A stretch of DNA of 49,120 bases from Spirogloea muscicola (taxonomy: Eukaryota; Streptophyta; Zygnematophyceae; Spirogloeales; Spirogloeaceae), in NCBI GenBank assembly GCA_009602725.1, contig WELB01000080.1:249433-298552 (forward strand), written 5' to 3'. This document shows positions 21,275 through 32,419 of this stretch, one piece after another. Every line of letters starts with the position of its first letter. The stretch's first letter is position 1. A program made the translations under genes and the position numbers. Below the pieces are notes generated by a model. That model saw nothing but the letters and a program-made list of their open reading frames with translations. It did no database searches and had not been told where the DNA came from.

Positions 21275-22345
21275 GCGGCAAGAACGCCATCAATGGTCAC
21301 TGGCGAAAGCAACGAGCGCTCGTCCAATGCAGCGTTAGCTCGTCAAAGCGCTCACCGCAGGTGGCGTCGGCCCCCGCCGCCGCCGCCGACGACGAGGCCG
21401 CGCCGCCGCCGCGGCACATGAAAACTTGGCGCAATCCAGGGCGTTTGTACCATAATGCAACCAACATTGAAGTTTCACACTACGGGAGATTACAAGTGCA
21501 TAAGCCCTTCAAAATCTAGGCGAGACTTCACTCACTGTATCGCACAGCAATGGGGCTTGGGAAAACAAAGACAGCGGTCTCCTCGAGTGCGGCGCCAAGG
21601 CAAAATTGTGGTGCCCTGCTGCCNGGGTCTCTCCCCTTTTTTTTTTTTTCTGACGAAGCTTCGTGTATTTGGCCTTGGCCTGCAGGCGAGAGGGTGTGAC
21701 GGGCGGCCGCGATGCAGCGATCGCGCTGCCAGGCCCATGCATCATGCTCGTGAACCAGCCGAGCAGGCTGGGCCAGCCTCGGCGACGCGCTCGCGGCAGC
21801 TGAAGCTGCGCCAGCCGAGACTCGAGAATGCTGAGACTGCTGTGTTGACCGCTGCTTCGACGGGTTGTGATCCATTTGACGTCTGGACGACTGCTGAGGA
21901 TTGCATGACAATTCTTGCACGACTTGAACTTGCAGTCCATGCACCTTCCACATAGCTGTGGAATGCAGGACCTGTGGCATGCTTCAGTTGGTGGGCGATG
22001 AGTTGCTACACTGTGGAATTATCTCAGATTCTCAATCAGAGCAGGAGATCAAGAGGACTGAAGCCAGACCTCGGATGAGATGCTAATGAAGGACATACAG
22101 AAGCTTTGCACATAATGGTATGGTCGTGCTTAATCAACAGGTACTGTGTGTACAATAACACCCAAAGTTACCAGCCATGCTGAAGCAGGTGGGCAGGTGG
22201 CAAGAAAATCAATTGAATGGAAGTGACGGAATGGTAGTGCAGCTAACACCACCTACTTGTAGCTACGCTATGCTGTTAAGGTGGCAATTCGAGGCCACTC
22301 TTAGCTAATTATCCAGAAACAAATGCCTGGTGCAAGCTCTAAAGC
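21275..22345. other. Intergenic with poly-T and one N
   Basis: Between FAX and serine decarboxylase, both on the minus strand. It holds the GC-rich FAX promoter (about 21275-21425), a T13 run (about 21637-21649) next to an N at 21624, and the decarboxylase 3' UTR. ORFs of 60-150 codons at 21510-21980 have no recognisable motif. Confidence 0.45.
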
Positions 22346-25257
22346 TCACACGTGCTCAGTAGAAGCTGGACTGTGCAAGTGGCAAGCACAATTGGATTCA
22401 CCAAGCACCTCCGCGACACAGGGCGCCACAATGTTCCCATCAGGAAAGCACTTGGCTCGGCTTTCGATGAGCTCGCTCACAAATGTATCCAGCTTCTCCA
22501 CTGAAACGCTTGGCATGACCACTGCATGTGCAATCTTACCCTGCAAGACCACCAGACATGGGAGCAACTTGCACGTATGTTAGAGGCCGGAGCAATTGTA
22601 CAGTGTTCACCACCTCTGACTTCTCACAACCAAAAGCAAAAGCCATTGCAAAAGCAAGGTTCATATGGACATGTGCAGCAAGTGCAACAAGACAGCATGC
22701 ATCAGACGGCACGCAGTCCACTCCAAATGGCAGGCACGCAGACTGACTTGAGCAACCGTCCTCTCAGGTATTTCAAAAGATGTGAGTAATGCAACATGTA
22801 CCTGGCAGGCCAACTGCCACTTGCGGACAAATTCCTCATCCGGTGGCCGCTCAAAGACGACAGTGCTACTGAGCTCATTCAGCATGGCCCCAAAACCAGC
22901 TCTGCGAAGGCGTCCATGTAAGTAGTGTGCATTTCTCAAACAGCGCTGGACCTCCTTCTGAAAGCCACTGCAACCAAAGAAGACATATTGTAAGAACTCG
23001 ACTGCGGAAATACTTCTGCAATTTTCAACTCGGTGCGCTGCGCTGCTCAGTTGTTGGGCAGTTCAGGATGTGAACTGCGTTAATAGCTGGACATGCAATG
23101 ACATCAGTCAAGAAGAACCACTTCTATGCCTCCCATATCATGCAGTCAATGTTTTGTAGTACAGCAGACTCACCGATAGCCCTTCCGATTAAGCGTGTAC
23201 CACAAGAACAGAGGGGCATGGCCATTCCGGCTGCCCATAATGGTTGCATCTCTTGAAGCAAGGTATTCAACAGTCTGCGACAAGGCAGTAATGTGTCTCA
23301 TACGCGTAATCTGCACTCCGCACGGCATGGGACAGCCCACAAACTTATGTCCAGAGACACTGACACTGCCAATTGGCTTCTTGAAGGTCACTTTTGGCGC
23401 CTGCACACAAAGAGTATGCCCTGCTATCAGATTATAGCTCTTCATACTCTCTAAACAGGCAACAAGTTGGCTGTATTGGTTAAGCCTCAATTGTCTTCAG
23501 CTGACACTAGTGCTAACACAGTTCCGAATATTGAGCACTACATACAACTCTTGAGTGCGCAGCAGTTAGGTCAAAAGCAAAAATTCAGAAATCACATCAT
23601 CCACAAGGCTTCACCTTCTTAACAAATGGCATCATAAGGCCAAAGAGGGCACCATCACAGTGAATGTAAAAGCGATCCTCTGAGTATCCCACTTCATTCA
23701 AGGTTTGTATAACCAAGTCTAAATCGTCCACTGCTCCTTTGACAGTTGTGCCTACGCATATGCAACCAAATTATCGGGGGTGTTAGACGCAGTGCAACAC
23801 ACAGGTATGTGCCCAACAGGCCACACAACAGACATCACTACCGGCACTATGTTGGGCACATTCTGGAGTAACATAGGAGCCTAGCGCCAATTTCTCTCAC
23901 TCTCAAATCAATCGTGCGTAGAATATGAAGGTTGTAGCCATCCTCACCAATATTGACATTGAGTATGGCTGGCTTGGCCTTGTTGACTTCCAAGTGCTCC
24001 CGCAGGTCTTTGCAATCAATCTCTCCTGAAAGAAGAGTTTCCACTTTCACAACGTCCATTCGGTACATGCGGGCAGCCTTGAAGACTGAATAATGAGACT
24101 CCTTGGAAGCATAAAGAATGCCATCAGGCAGGATCTCCCTTCTGCGAAGACAGGAAGAGACAATTTGCATGTGAGCTCGTGTAACAGCAGCTTCTCTGAA
24201 GCATTCTGCTCAACATCCAATGAAAGGCAAGGGTGGGACTGACTGCTTGAAACAAGGCTACACTGGAAGATGCAGAAGCCAGTATGAGGACTGTACGCTC
24301 ACCCTACAAGAATGCCATGCAGGTTGCCCTCAGTACCGCAGTTGGTAATGTAACCCCAGTAGTCTCCTCGCTCCAGCTCCCATAGGTGGGCAAACCAATC
24401 AAGGACGCCCACCTCGAACTCGCGCGAGTGCACTCCATAGTTGCTCTCAATGAAAGGGTCTCCAAGATTGTTGATGGAGAAGTGTTGTAGCTCTGACAGA
24501 GCTCCATAGTCAAAGTCAAGGTTATAGGGGTAGCCTGCACAACGAGCACCATTTACAGATTAGGTCAGCAATCAGGATCCTGACCCTTGACTAGCTAGTG
24601 ACAATTACTTGCTTGCACATGCGCACACTATTGGTGCTATACCTGGCTTCGGCTATGACTCAAGAAGCACCCTAATGACAAACACAGCACAATTTGATTG
24701 CAACATCTGCCAGGTCCCATACCCAAGTGGTGCTGCGTCCGCTCCACAAGTGTGTCACGATAGCGCGAGAGCACCCCAGCCATGTACAGCTCCTTGACAC
24801 CAGTGACATCATCGTCCGCCTCCGGCTCGGTGATGAGCAGTGACCGCGCATTCATAGTTCGGGAGTTGAACGAAGTGCTCTTAGCCCTGGTGACAAGCTT
24901 CCCATAGTCCTCGGCGCTGCTTGACCCGTCCGAGCGGGCGTCCGCGTCGTCCGACGAGGTGCCCTCGTCGTCGGCGCCGTTCTCGTACTCCCCGAGCCTG
25001 CCACTCTTGCTCAGCGACCGTAGCAGTTCACTGCCGCTCTCGCCTAGCGACCGCAACAGTTCCTGCTGCGCTTCTGCGGGCATGGTATCGGCAGCGTTCC
25101 CGTTTGCAGCGAGCGTACCCGCTTCCATTCCCATGGTGACTCGCAGGCTGTTCAGCGGCAGCTCAGGAGGCAGCGGCTCGCAGCCGTCGTTTCTCAAGGC
25201 CTTGCTCACCATCGCCTCGGTCGCTTTCTGCGGCGAAAGGGTGGCGCCAGCGGCCAT
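22346..25257 (-). CDS. SDC: Serine decarboxylase (PLP-dependent, group II)
   Basis: Seven exons on the minus strand: 25257-24723, 24534-24303, 24141-23948, 23751-23615, 23400-23174, 22967-22802 and 22540-22346 (561 aa); all junctions are GT-AG and in phase. Core motifs: [59 protein letters not shown], the PLP-phosphate and Asp motif HCDGALFG, and the Schiff-base lysine in [11 protein letters not shown] (Lys385). These are the hallmarks of the plant enzyme that converts L-serine to ethanolamine for choline and phosphatidylethanolamine synthesis (relatives are annotated histidine decarboxylase). The first 170 or so residues are Ser/acidic-rich, longer than in Arabidopsis (about 482 aa total), with no clear organelle signal. 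Cytosolic, likely constitutive. Confidence 0.92.
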
Positions 25258-28200
25258 GGCTGAAAGGCGTGCTGAGCTCCGCCGAATGGCAGTTACGCGG
25301 CCGACAAGGCGGCGGGCTCTTCACGGCGTGCCTGGAGCCGGCTGGCCCTCGGCTCACGCAGACCCTACCGCCTCGGCAGGGCGCGGCGGCCGCGCCGAGC
25401 CGCCTGGCGACTTCCTCGTGGCGCTGCAGGGGCCCTGCAGGACAGGTCCCTCGGGTCCGGCGCCAGCGGCTGTAGCGGCGGTAGCAGCGGCCGCGGCGGA
25501 GGCGGCGGCGGCGAAAAAGCGGCGGGGGCGGCGGCGGGGAGGGGCGCGGCGGCGGCGGTGTGGTCAAGCAGGACTGAGCAGGTCGTGTTATGCTGATTAA
25601 TAAGGAAGGGGTTGCAGAGCGGGAGTCTGGGCAGCGAAAGCCTTCCCGGACTTGCGCAGCTGCTCTCGGCCGCGAGGGACGATATACGCCAATGTCGGTA
25701 TCTATCCAGGCTAGAGCTGCCGTTTGCTGGATTCTGAACCCGGGCCCCCTGTGCATGGATCCGAGCATAGCAGGCAATCCGGCATCCGCAGGATGTGCGG
25801 GGCGGGGGCTGCCGGCGAATCCACGGTACCCCGGATAGTTCCACCTACCAGTGGAGGCCACAAGACCTCAAGCTCGGAGCAGGGGGAAGCCGGCGGGCGC
25901 CGCTTGCGCCGCCACGCGTCCCGCCAGGTGTTCCCCGCCACGTCACGCACGCGCATGGGCACGTGTGCTCACCCCAAAATATCCCCTCTAGCGGCTAGTT
26001 GGGCGACTGCGGCCGCTTTGTACCGTTCAAAGGTTACAGTGATCACCATGTGTCTGCCATGGTTTGACGTCGCTTTTGAACCCCCCATTGGCCATACTCC
26101 TGACTGTTGTTGCTTGTCTTGACGGGTAGCCCCGTCTCGCTTCGACGACCGTTGTAGTAGGCCTCGTTAGACCAGGCGCGCAGTGCGCATGCTATGGAAG
26201 GGAGGCCAAGTCAAGCCAACCCTGCCAACTGCTTCCAAAAAAGCTAGTGCAAGCAATAGTAGACTACAGTGGCTGTGGACCATATATAGCTGACGCCACC
26301 TACGCTTGTCAAACCAGCAATGAGGCGACCATGGCAATGCAAATATGGGCTGTGGCTGGCCATGTACGAGGCTGGAGCAAGAGTGCCGGTGGATGCATCT
26401 GCACTCTGTGCCGGTGCCTCTGAGTGGAGGCGAACATATCATCTGCTACAATGCCCGTGTCTGTTGCTAGACAAACTCGGACATGCAACCTCAGAACCTT
26501 ATAAGCTTGTCCGAATGAAGTTGGACCAGCCAGATGCGATTTGCATCAACAGAATGGCGCAAGCAGACACCGGCTGACTGAGAAAGGCCTTCTGTGCAGG
26601 CTTTCGGAATTCAAGACTTGTGATATTTGACAGACAGGCCTGATGGCGGCACTTGCCCGTGACGGCATGTAGCTTCTTAGCGAGTGGGCAGTGAGGCATG
26701 TGCAGGGAGGCTTAAGGATGTGAAGCCCCGGGAAGGATGAATCAGGTGGTACCCTGGATAGGCAGCGAGGTAGCATTGAACGATGCTGAGAGCTTGATAA
26801 GGTAAGTACATGCCTCTGCAGTGTTGAACGTAGTAATGTGGCTAACTAGAGCTGAGTTACATCTAACTCAGCCTAGTGGGCTGTGGGAGCCTCCCTGTAG
26901 GAGTGCCCCGGCACATCGGGCTGCTTTCCTGAAGCGACCGCGCTGCTCTATTGCGCCCTAGCTATGGCTGCCACCCATCGAGGGTGCCGGTCTGTGTGCG
27001 ACCAGGCGGAGCCAGTGCTAGTCTGGCCTGTGCATGCGGCCAGGTGGAGCTTCTGCTACTCTGGACTGTGCTACCAATACCAGACTGCTTAAACAGCTCT
27101 TCCCATGTACGGCAGTGGCTGTGAGAGGCCAGCCAAAAAGGAATGGGCCTGAAAGGGCTGAAAGGCGCAAGAGCGACAAAGCAACCCTTTCCATGGACGC
27201 TCAATAATCTCCACTCAGGAAATGCAGACGGGAGTAAGTAGAGGGCGGGAAAGCGTCGCCCTGGCGACTTTCCGGAGGGTTTCTTGCTCTGCCAGCCCTT
27301 GTCTTCCACGTTCAACAACCTGAACCTGCTCTTCTGCATCTGGATTTTGTAACTGTCCTTCATGTCCTGCAGCTATCACTTCGTGTCTCGAAGTGGGAGA
27401 ACCGGCAGGTCGTCGTTGTTTTGGCGCAGCTGCGGACACAGACGCAGGCGCACTCAGGATCACGAAGGTTTCAGAGTTACACAAAGACTTGCCTGATTAC
27501 ATACAGAGCCGGTGAGCACTCAGCTCCACCTGGCCGCACACAGCTGGCAAGCACACAGCGCCGCCTAGTTGCATACAGAGCTGTCGCGCGCACAGCACCG
27601 TCTCATCGCACACAGAGCCACATGATTGTTCGCACCAATAATGCAATCTGCCGGGGCCTCCCTTACCTAGGGAGACTCACCGGCCTTGCAGAACGAGCAA
27701 AATGGGTGATTCTGCCGACCCACTGATTCACCATATTTCGGTATTCAACAAGCAGAACCAGCCAACCAGACCAACTCTCTGTCGGCAAGACCGGATCTGC
27801 ATCTGTATTGCAACGACAAGAGAGCAGTCTGCTGGTCATCTGGGAAAGGGCAAACGGCTCGCGCCTAGTAGAGGACTTAGAGAGGAGAGGAGGAGCTGAG
27901 ACCTCTGATCACAATAGACAGAAGCAGGACAAAGAGCAGCAAGAGCAAGAATTCTATGCATAACCTAGACCGCATTGCTGTTGCATGTATTAGCAGAGCA
28001 AGCTGCACACTGCTGAGCTCGTCCTAGAAAGATGGAGATAGTAGCATTGTATGGCATGCACATTGGGCAGAATAGCTAGTTGCCTGCACAAGCAGTCCTT
28101 GCTGAATGTAGAATTGGGCCTACTCACTGTGGCCATCTTGGGAAGCTGCTTACTCCACTACGGAATTTCGCACTGAAGCTTGCAGCAAAACTTGACCCTA

Positions 28201-28769
28201 TCATGCAGTATCAGTCCAATGGACCTACCATAAGATCTCAAACGTTGACCGTACTGACCTGACCACACATCTACAGCTTCTTAGCCTATGTGAGGGAGGA
28301 GAATAATCAAATCTGTCATCACATGCAGCCGTTGCCAGTCAGTCACAAGTAGAAGGTCCTTGTCACCACTTGCAGGCCTTAGAAGTCTTGCCACAAGGAA
28401 AAATATCCACTATTCAAGTAAAGCAAGTCAGAAGTTAATGACCTCCTCCGACATGGATCATAAAGTGGAATCATAGACAATAGAGGAGGTGAAATAAACT
28501 ATTGACCATGTAGTCAACAATAGCTAGCAATGTCTAAGTAGTCAAACGGGTTTCAACCGAGCCGCTTGTCCACCATTTGGAAGCTACGTCAAAGGGGACA
28601 AGAAGCCAGGAAGGTAGCCAAGTAAGAGCTCCACAAGGAGGACGGGGGGCTCTCATACAGACCAATGACTAGATACATCTGCCTTTGGAAAATCATGGCA
28701 GGGAGAACGTCTGCGACTAATGGACGCGAAAAAGGGAGTAGCAAGAGCGAATTGTAGCCTCACATCGGC
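25258..28769. other. 3.5-kb gene-poor region
   Basis: Starts with a GC-rich stretch (25258-25570) that should be the decarboxylase promoter and 5' UTR. After that I see no gene. A LINE-tail-type hairpin occurs at about 27110-27140 (GTGGCTGTGAGAGGCCAGCC) and a weak tandem repeat at 27430-27640. The minus-strand ORF at 26962-27363 runs through the hairpin and is not believed. Confidence 0.45.
27430..27640. repeat. Imperfect tandem repeat, unit about 36 bp
   Basis: Four to five diverged units with a shared pattern of GCAnACAGAGC and GCnCACAGCnCCG (for example starts at about 27492, 27528, 27563 and 27600). Not coding. Confidence 0.5.
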
Positions 28770-31467
28770 TTATGCAACAGCAGCAGGCGCCTCTGTGGGC
28801 TTCATCCACTCACTGGCGCCAGCCTGTGCCACGGCGCTTGTGGTGCCGCCATTGGCTGCAACCATGGCCTGCTTCACAGCCTCAGCAACCTTTTCTTCCG
28901 TCTCGACCTGAGGAGTCCAGAACATCAGTACACCTAGTCAGCTCTGCCTGCAGCCTGTCAGGGCAAGTCAGAGATCCAGTCCTAAGAGCAAAAGTAGATA
29001 TGGTGTGTCCACCAGCGATGAAAGTAACGCTGCTGATGATGACTGAAGACCAGACAAGCAATTGCATACCAGTAGCATTACATCTTGCTCATGACATCGA
29101 AAGACATCAGTGGCCAACTGAGAAGGCCGCCAGAAAAGCACCTTAATCTCCGCCAACAGGGCCTCTGCTGAGATTGCCTTCTTGTCCAGGCCGTTGACCC
29201 CGGCCTTCTGACTTGAGGCTGCTCCAGCCGCCGCGCTCGAGCCTACTGAAGGTGGGACGCTGACTGCCGCCGGCGACGCCCCTTTCCCTACGCCGCTGCC
29301 GGCCCCAAGATCCAAGCCAGCCTTCTTGGCCTTTGCACGACACGATGTACAAGCGTTACATGTTAGGAGGATGTCCAAGTGTCACAAAGTTGCAGCAAGT
29401 AAGACTTATAGCCAAAAAAAGCACTTCAGGAATCAAGAGCCAACTGGAGAACGTCACACCATCAAGAGCACGGCACTACACAGGCCAATATGGTGGCACT
29501 CATGCACCTGCTCATAGAGGGCGTCCCGTTCAGCAACGAGCTGCGCGCATCGATCCTGCAGCTTTGATAGCTCCTGTACACGCATTTGGAGTTTTAAACT
29601 TGTCAGATTCTCAGCAGCGGAAGAAGGCAGCCACCAACACTGACAAGCAGGCAGCCCAGGCACTGCAGCAACGGCGGGCGCACACCATGCGCAGGGCGCT
29701 GTTGTCGCTGGACATGCTGTTCACGCGCTGGCTCAGGTCCTCGCACTCCGCCTGCTTGCGCAATCGCGAACGCCGAGCCGACTCCCGGTTGCTCTGCTTG
29801 CGCCGCTGCCGTTTCACCTCCCGCTCGTCCTGCCGCCCATCCGCCCCGCCATCCACCGTCAGCAGGCGCCATCAGCAGGGCCAAGCTTGTCAGCTGCTGG
29901 CGCACAGTGAGCAGGTCACACAGCGCACTTGCTGTACCTGGTACGGCATGATCCCCATGTCACCGCCCATGTGAGTTCCGCCACCACGGTCCCGCCCTGA
30001 CGTGCCAACCTACCCAAAAGTGGCCGCCATCGCTTGATCAATTGAGAGCAAAAGTCACACAGCCAGCAGTAACATGAGACAGTGCTGCCGGTGTTACCAC
30101 ATCCTCTGCCATCCATGTCCAGCAGAAGCTAGGTCAAGTAGGGCCACAGATCTGCCGATTCATGCTTGAAAGTGCTGGCAGCAGTGGGGGGCACACCGGA
30201 TCACTGCCGCTGGACCCCTCGCTGCCACTGTCCCGTAGGCTGCCAGCAACGGCGTTCGCAAGCCCGCCCGGGGCGCTGCCGTACGGCGTCATGCCGTCAG
30301 GCGGCGTCACATCGCCATTCTCGACACCCTTCCGCCCCGCCACCGCCACAGCTGCTGCCGCGTGGGTCATCCATGGCACACAGAGCCAACAGAGAGCGGC
30401 AACCGCAGCCAGCAGGCGCAGGGAGAGAGGGGGACAATGACCTTGAGCCGCTGGCCCCCACCGCTACCGCCGCCCCCGCCCCCGTTGCTGCCGCCACCGC
30501 CGGCTATGGAGCTGACGCCCCCACCCCCTTCTGGCGCCGGTGGCAGGCCGTACCCATACGAAGACGGTGGCGGAGGCATGCCCAGGTGCGGGTAGTACCC
30601 ATACGGCGGCGTGCCGTACGGCGGCGGCTGCCCATACGGAGGCATGGGCTGTGCAGGATCACCCAAGATGGGATATGGTCAGGGTCAGCACCATCTACTG
30701 ACACATCTGCCATCGTCCGTCGATACCTGCGGGATGCTCACGATAGTCAGCCCCGCGCCAGCGCGAGAGGGTGGCAGCAGGTCAAGGACGAGGTAGAGAG
30801 AGGGGGAAGGGGCTGGCTGGGCTACCTGCGTGCCCCACCCCATGTAGTGGTGGTGCGGCGCGCCGTAGTAGCCACCAGCTGCAGCGTGGGGCGCGCTCTT
30901 GTAGTAAGCCTGTTGGGCCACCACTTGCCACTGGTCAGCACTACAGGCAGCACCTCCAACGGCACTTACTATTAGTGATCAAAGTCAGTGCAGCAATTAG
31001 TAATACATGTCAGTGCAGCATCAGCGCCCACTCTGCTGTCTCCCTCGCGAGCGCTCTGTCACTCTCATGTCTTCTTCCTCCCACTACTTTTGTCTGCCGG
31101 GCTTGTGACGTCCCTGGCGGTCGATTCCATCGCGGCGATGGCCGCGGCGCAGGACTCAGGAGAGGGGGCAGGCTGGAGGACGGTGGCGGGAACGCTGACC
31201 TGCATTGCCGCCTGCCACTCCTGGTAGCTTTGCATGGTGCCCTCCTTGGAGCCATCCAAGGTCCCCGCTGCGCGACAGTAGCAGCGACTCCTCGGCCGCG
31301 TTATCGGACGCGGCGGCGCTCACAGAGATCACGACGGCCAGGAGGGCCGGCGACGGCGCGAGCGTCGCCGGACAAGGTTGCAGCTTTCTGCCGGGTGGCA
31401 GACGCGGCCAGCGCTGCCGGGCGCACGCACCGGCCTTGGCGTCCGCGCCGCCGCCGGAGTCCTCCAT
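28770..31467 (-). CDS. GBF-type bZIP transcription factor (G-box binding)
   Basis: Ten exons on the minus strand: 31467-31431, 31267-31200, 30909-30826, 30648-30442, 30328-30197, 30009-29938, 29829-29686, 29573-29508, 29330-29142 and 28907-28770 (378 aa). The N-terminus has [14 protein letters not shown], then a Pro/Gly/Tyr-rich region ([17 protein letters not shown]), as in the MFMR activation region of plant GBFs. The basic region at 201-226 ([20 protein letters not shown]) has Asn214 and Arg222 in N-x7-R spacing. A perfect zipper follows across an intron: Leu232, Met239, Leu246, Leu253, Leu260, Leu267. It should bind CACGTG-type sites as a dimer in the nucleus. Exon 4/5 boundaries have an equally long in-phase alternative (30468/30354). 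The start at 31467 lies 46 bases from the gap, so more N-terminus may be hidden. Confidence 0.88.
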
Positions 31468-31513
31468 GCCCGGCAGCGCGGGCTTGGCGGCGGGCGGCGA
31501 GGCGGCGGGGAGG

Positions 31514-31957
31514 NNNNNNNNNNNNNNNNNNNNNNNNNNNNNNNNNNNNNNNNNNNNNNNNNNNNNNNNNNNNNNNNNNNNNNNNNNNNNNNNNNNNNNN
31601 NNNNNNNNNNNNNNNNNNNNNNNNNNNNNNNNNNNNNNNNNNNNNNNNNNNNNNNNNNNNNNNNNNNNNNNNNNNNNNNNNNNNNNNNNNNNNNNNNNNN
31701 NNNNNNNNNNNNNNNNNNNNNNNNNNNNNNNNNNNNNNNNNNNNNNNNNNNNNNNNNNNNNNNNNNNNNNNNNNNNNNNNNNNNNNNNNNNNNNNNNNNN
31801 NNNNNNNNNNNNNNNNNNNNNNNNNNNNNNNNNNNNNNNNNNNNNNNNNNNNNNNNNNNNNNNNNNNNNNNNNNNNNNNNNNNNNNNNNNNNNNNNNNNN
31901 NNNNNNNNNNNNNNNNNNNNNNNNNNNNNNNNNNNNNNNNNNNNNNNNNNNNNNNNN
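31514..31957. other. Assembly gap (444 N)
   Basis: Unresolved bases within a very GC-rich divergent promoter region between the bZIP and the epimerase-like genes. Long ORFs that cross it are artefacts. Confidence 0.99.
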
Positions 31958-32419
31958 CGGGCGCAAACCGCGGCGCGCAGTCGGATGCAGCCCATCGGGC
32001 GGCGCCCGCGCGGCCCCGGGCGCCGCTGAGCTGGCGGCGCCCCGCCCACATGGGCGGCTGACCTGGGGATCCCAATCGGATTGCGCCAATGGCGGCGGTC
32101 CGCCGCGCCGCCGTCACCGGCCCCTCCACCACCTCTCGCTAACTTGTGTGCAGGCCCGCGACAGCTAACCGCGCAGGGTTTTCCGCTCCCGCTGCCGGCG
32201 GGCGCAAACGACGTTTGGTTGGTATCCCGGCGACGTCGAGGGACCGATCCGATTGGCCCCCGACGCAACGAGGAGGGAGCCCCCGAGCAGCACTTCACGT
32301 CCCGTCAAAAGGGAAGTCGTAAGCACCCACCCATCTGCAATGGGGCTAACGGCTTCTAGCTTTCGCAGCCGTCCCGTTTGGCCTCGGTAGCCACATTCGT
32401 CACCGCCACTGCCGCCGCC

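Noticed and set aside
26962-27363. 133-codon minus-strand ORF
   Set aside because: It runs through a LINE-tail-type hairpin and has no domain or codon pattern of a real gene.
30771-32298. Very long ORFs spanning 31514-31957 on both strands
   Set aside because: They are open only because Ns are translated as X across the gap.
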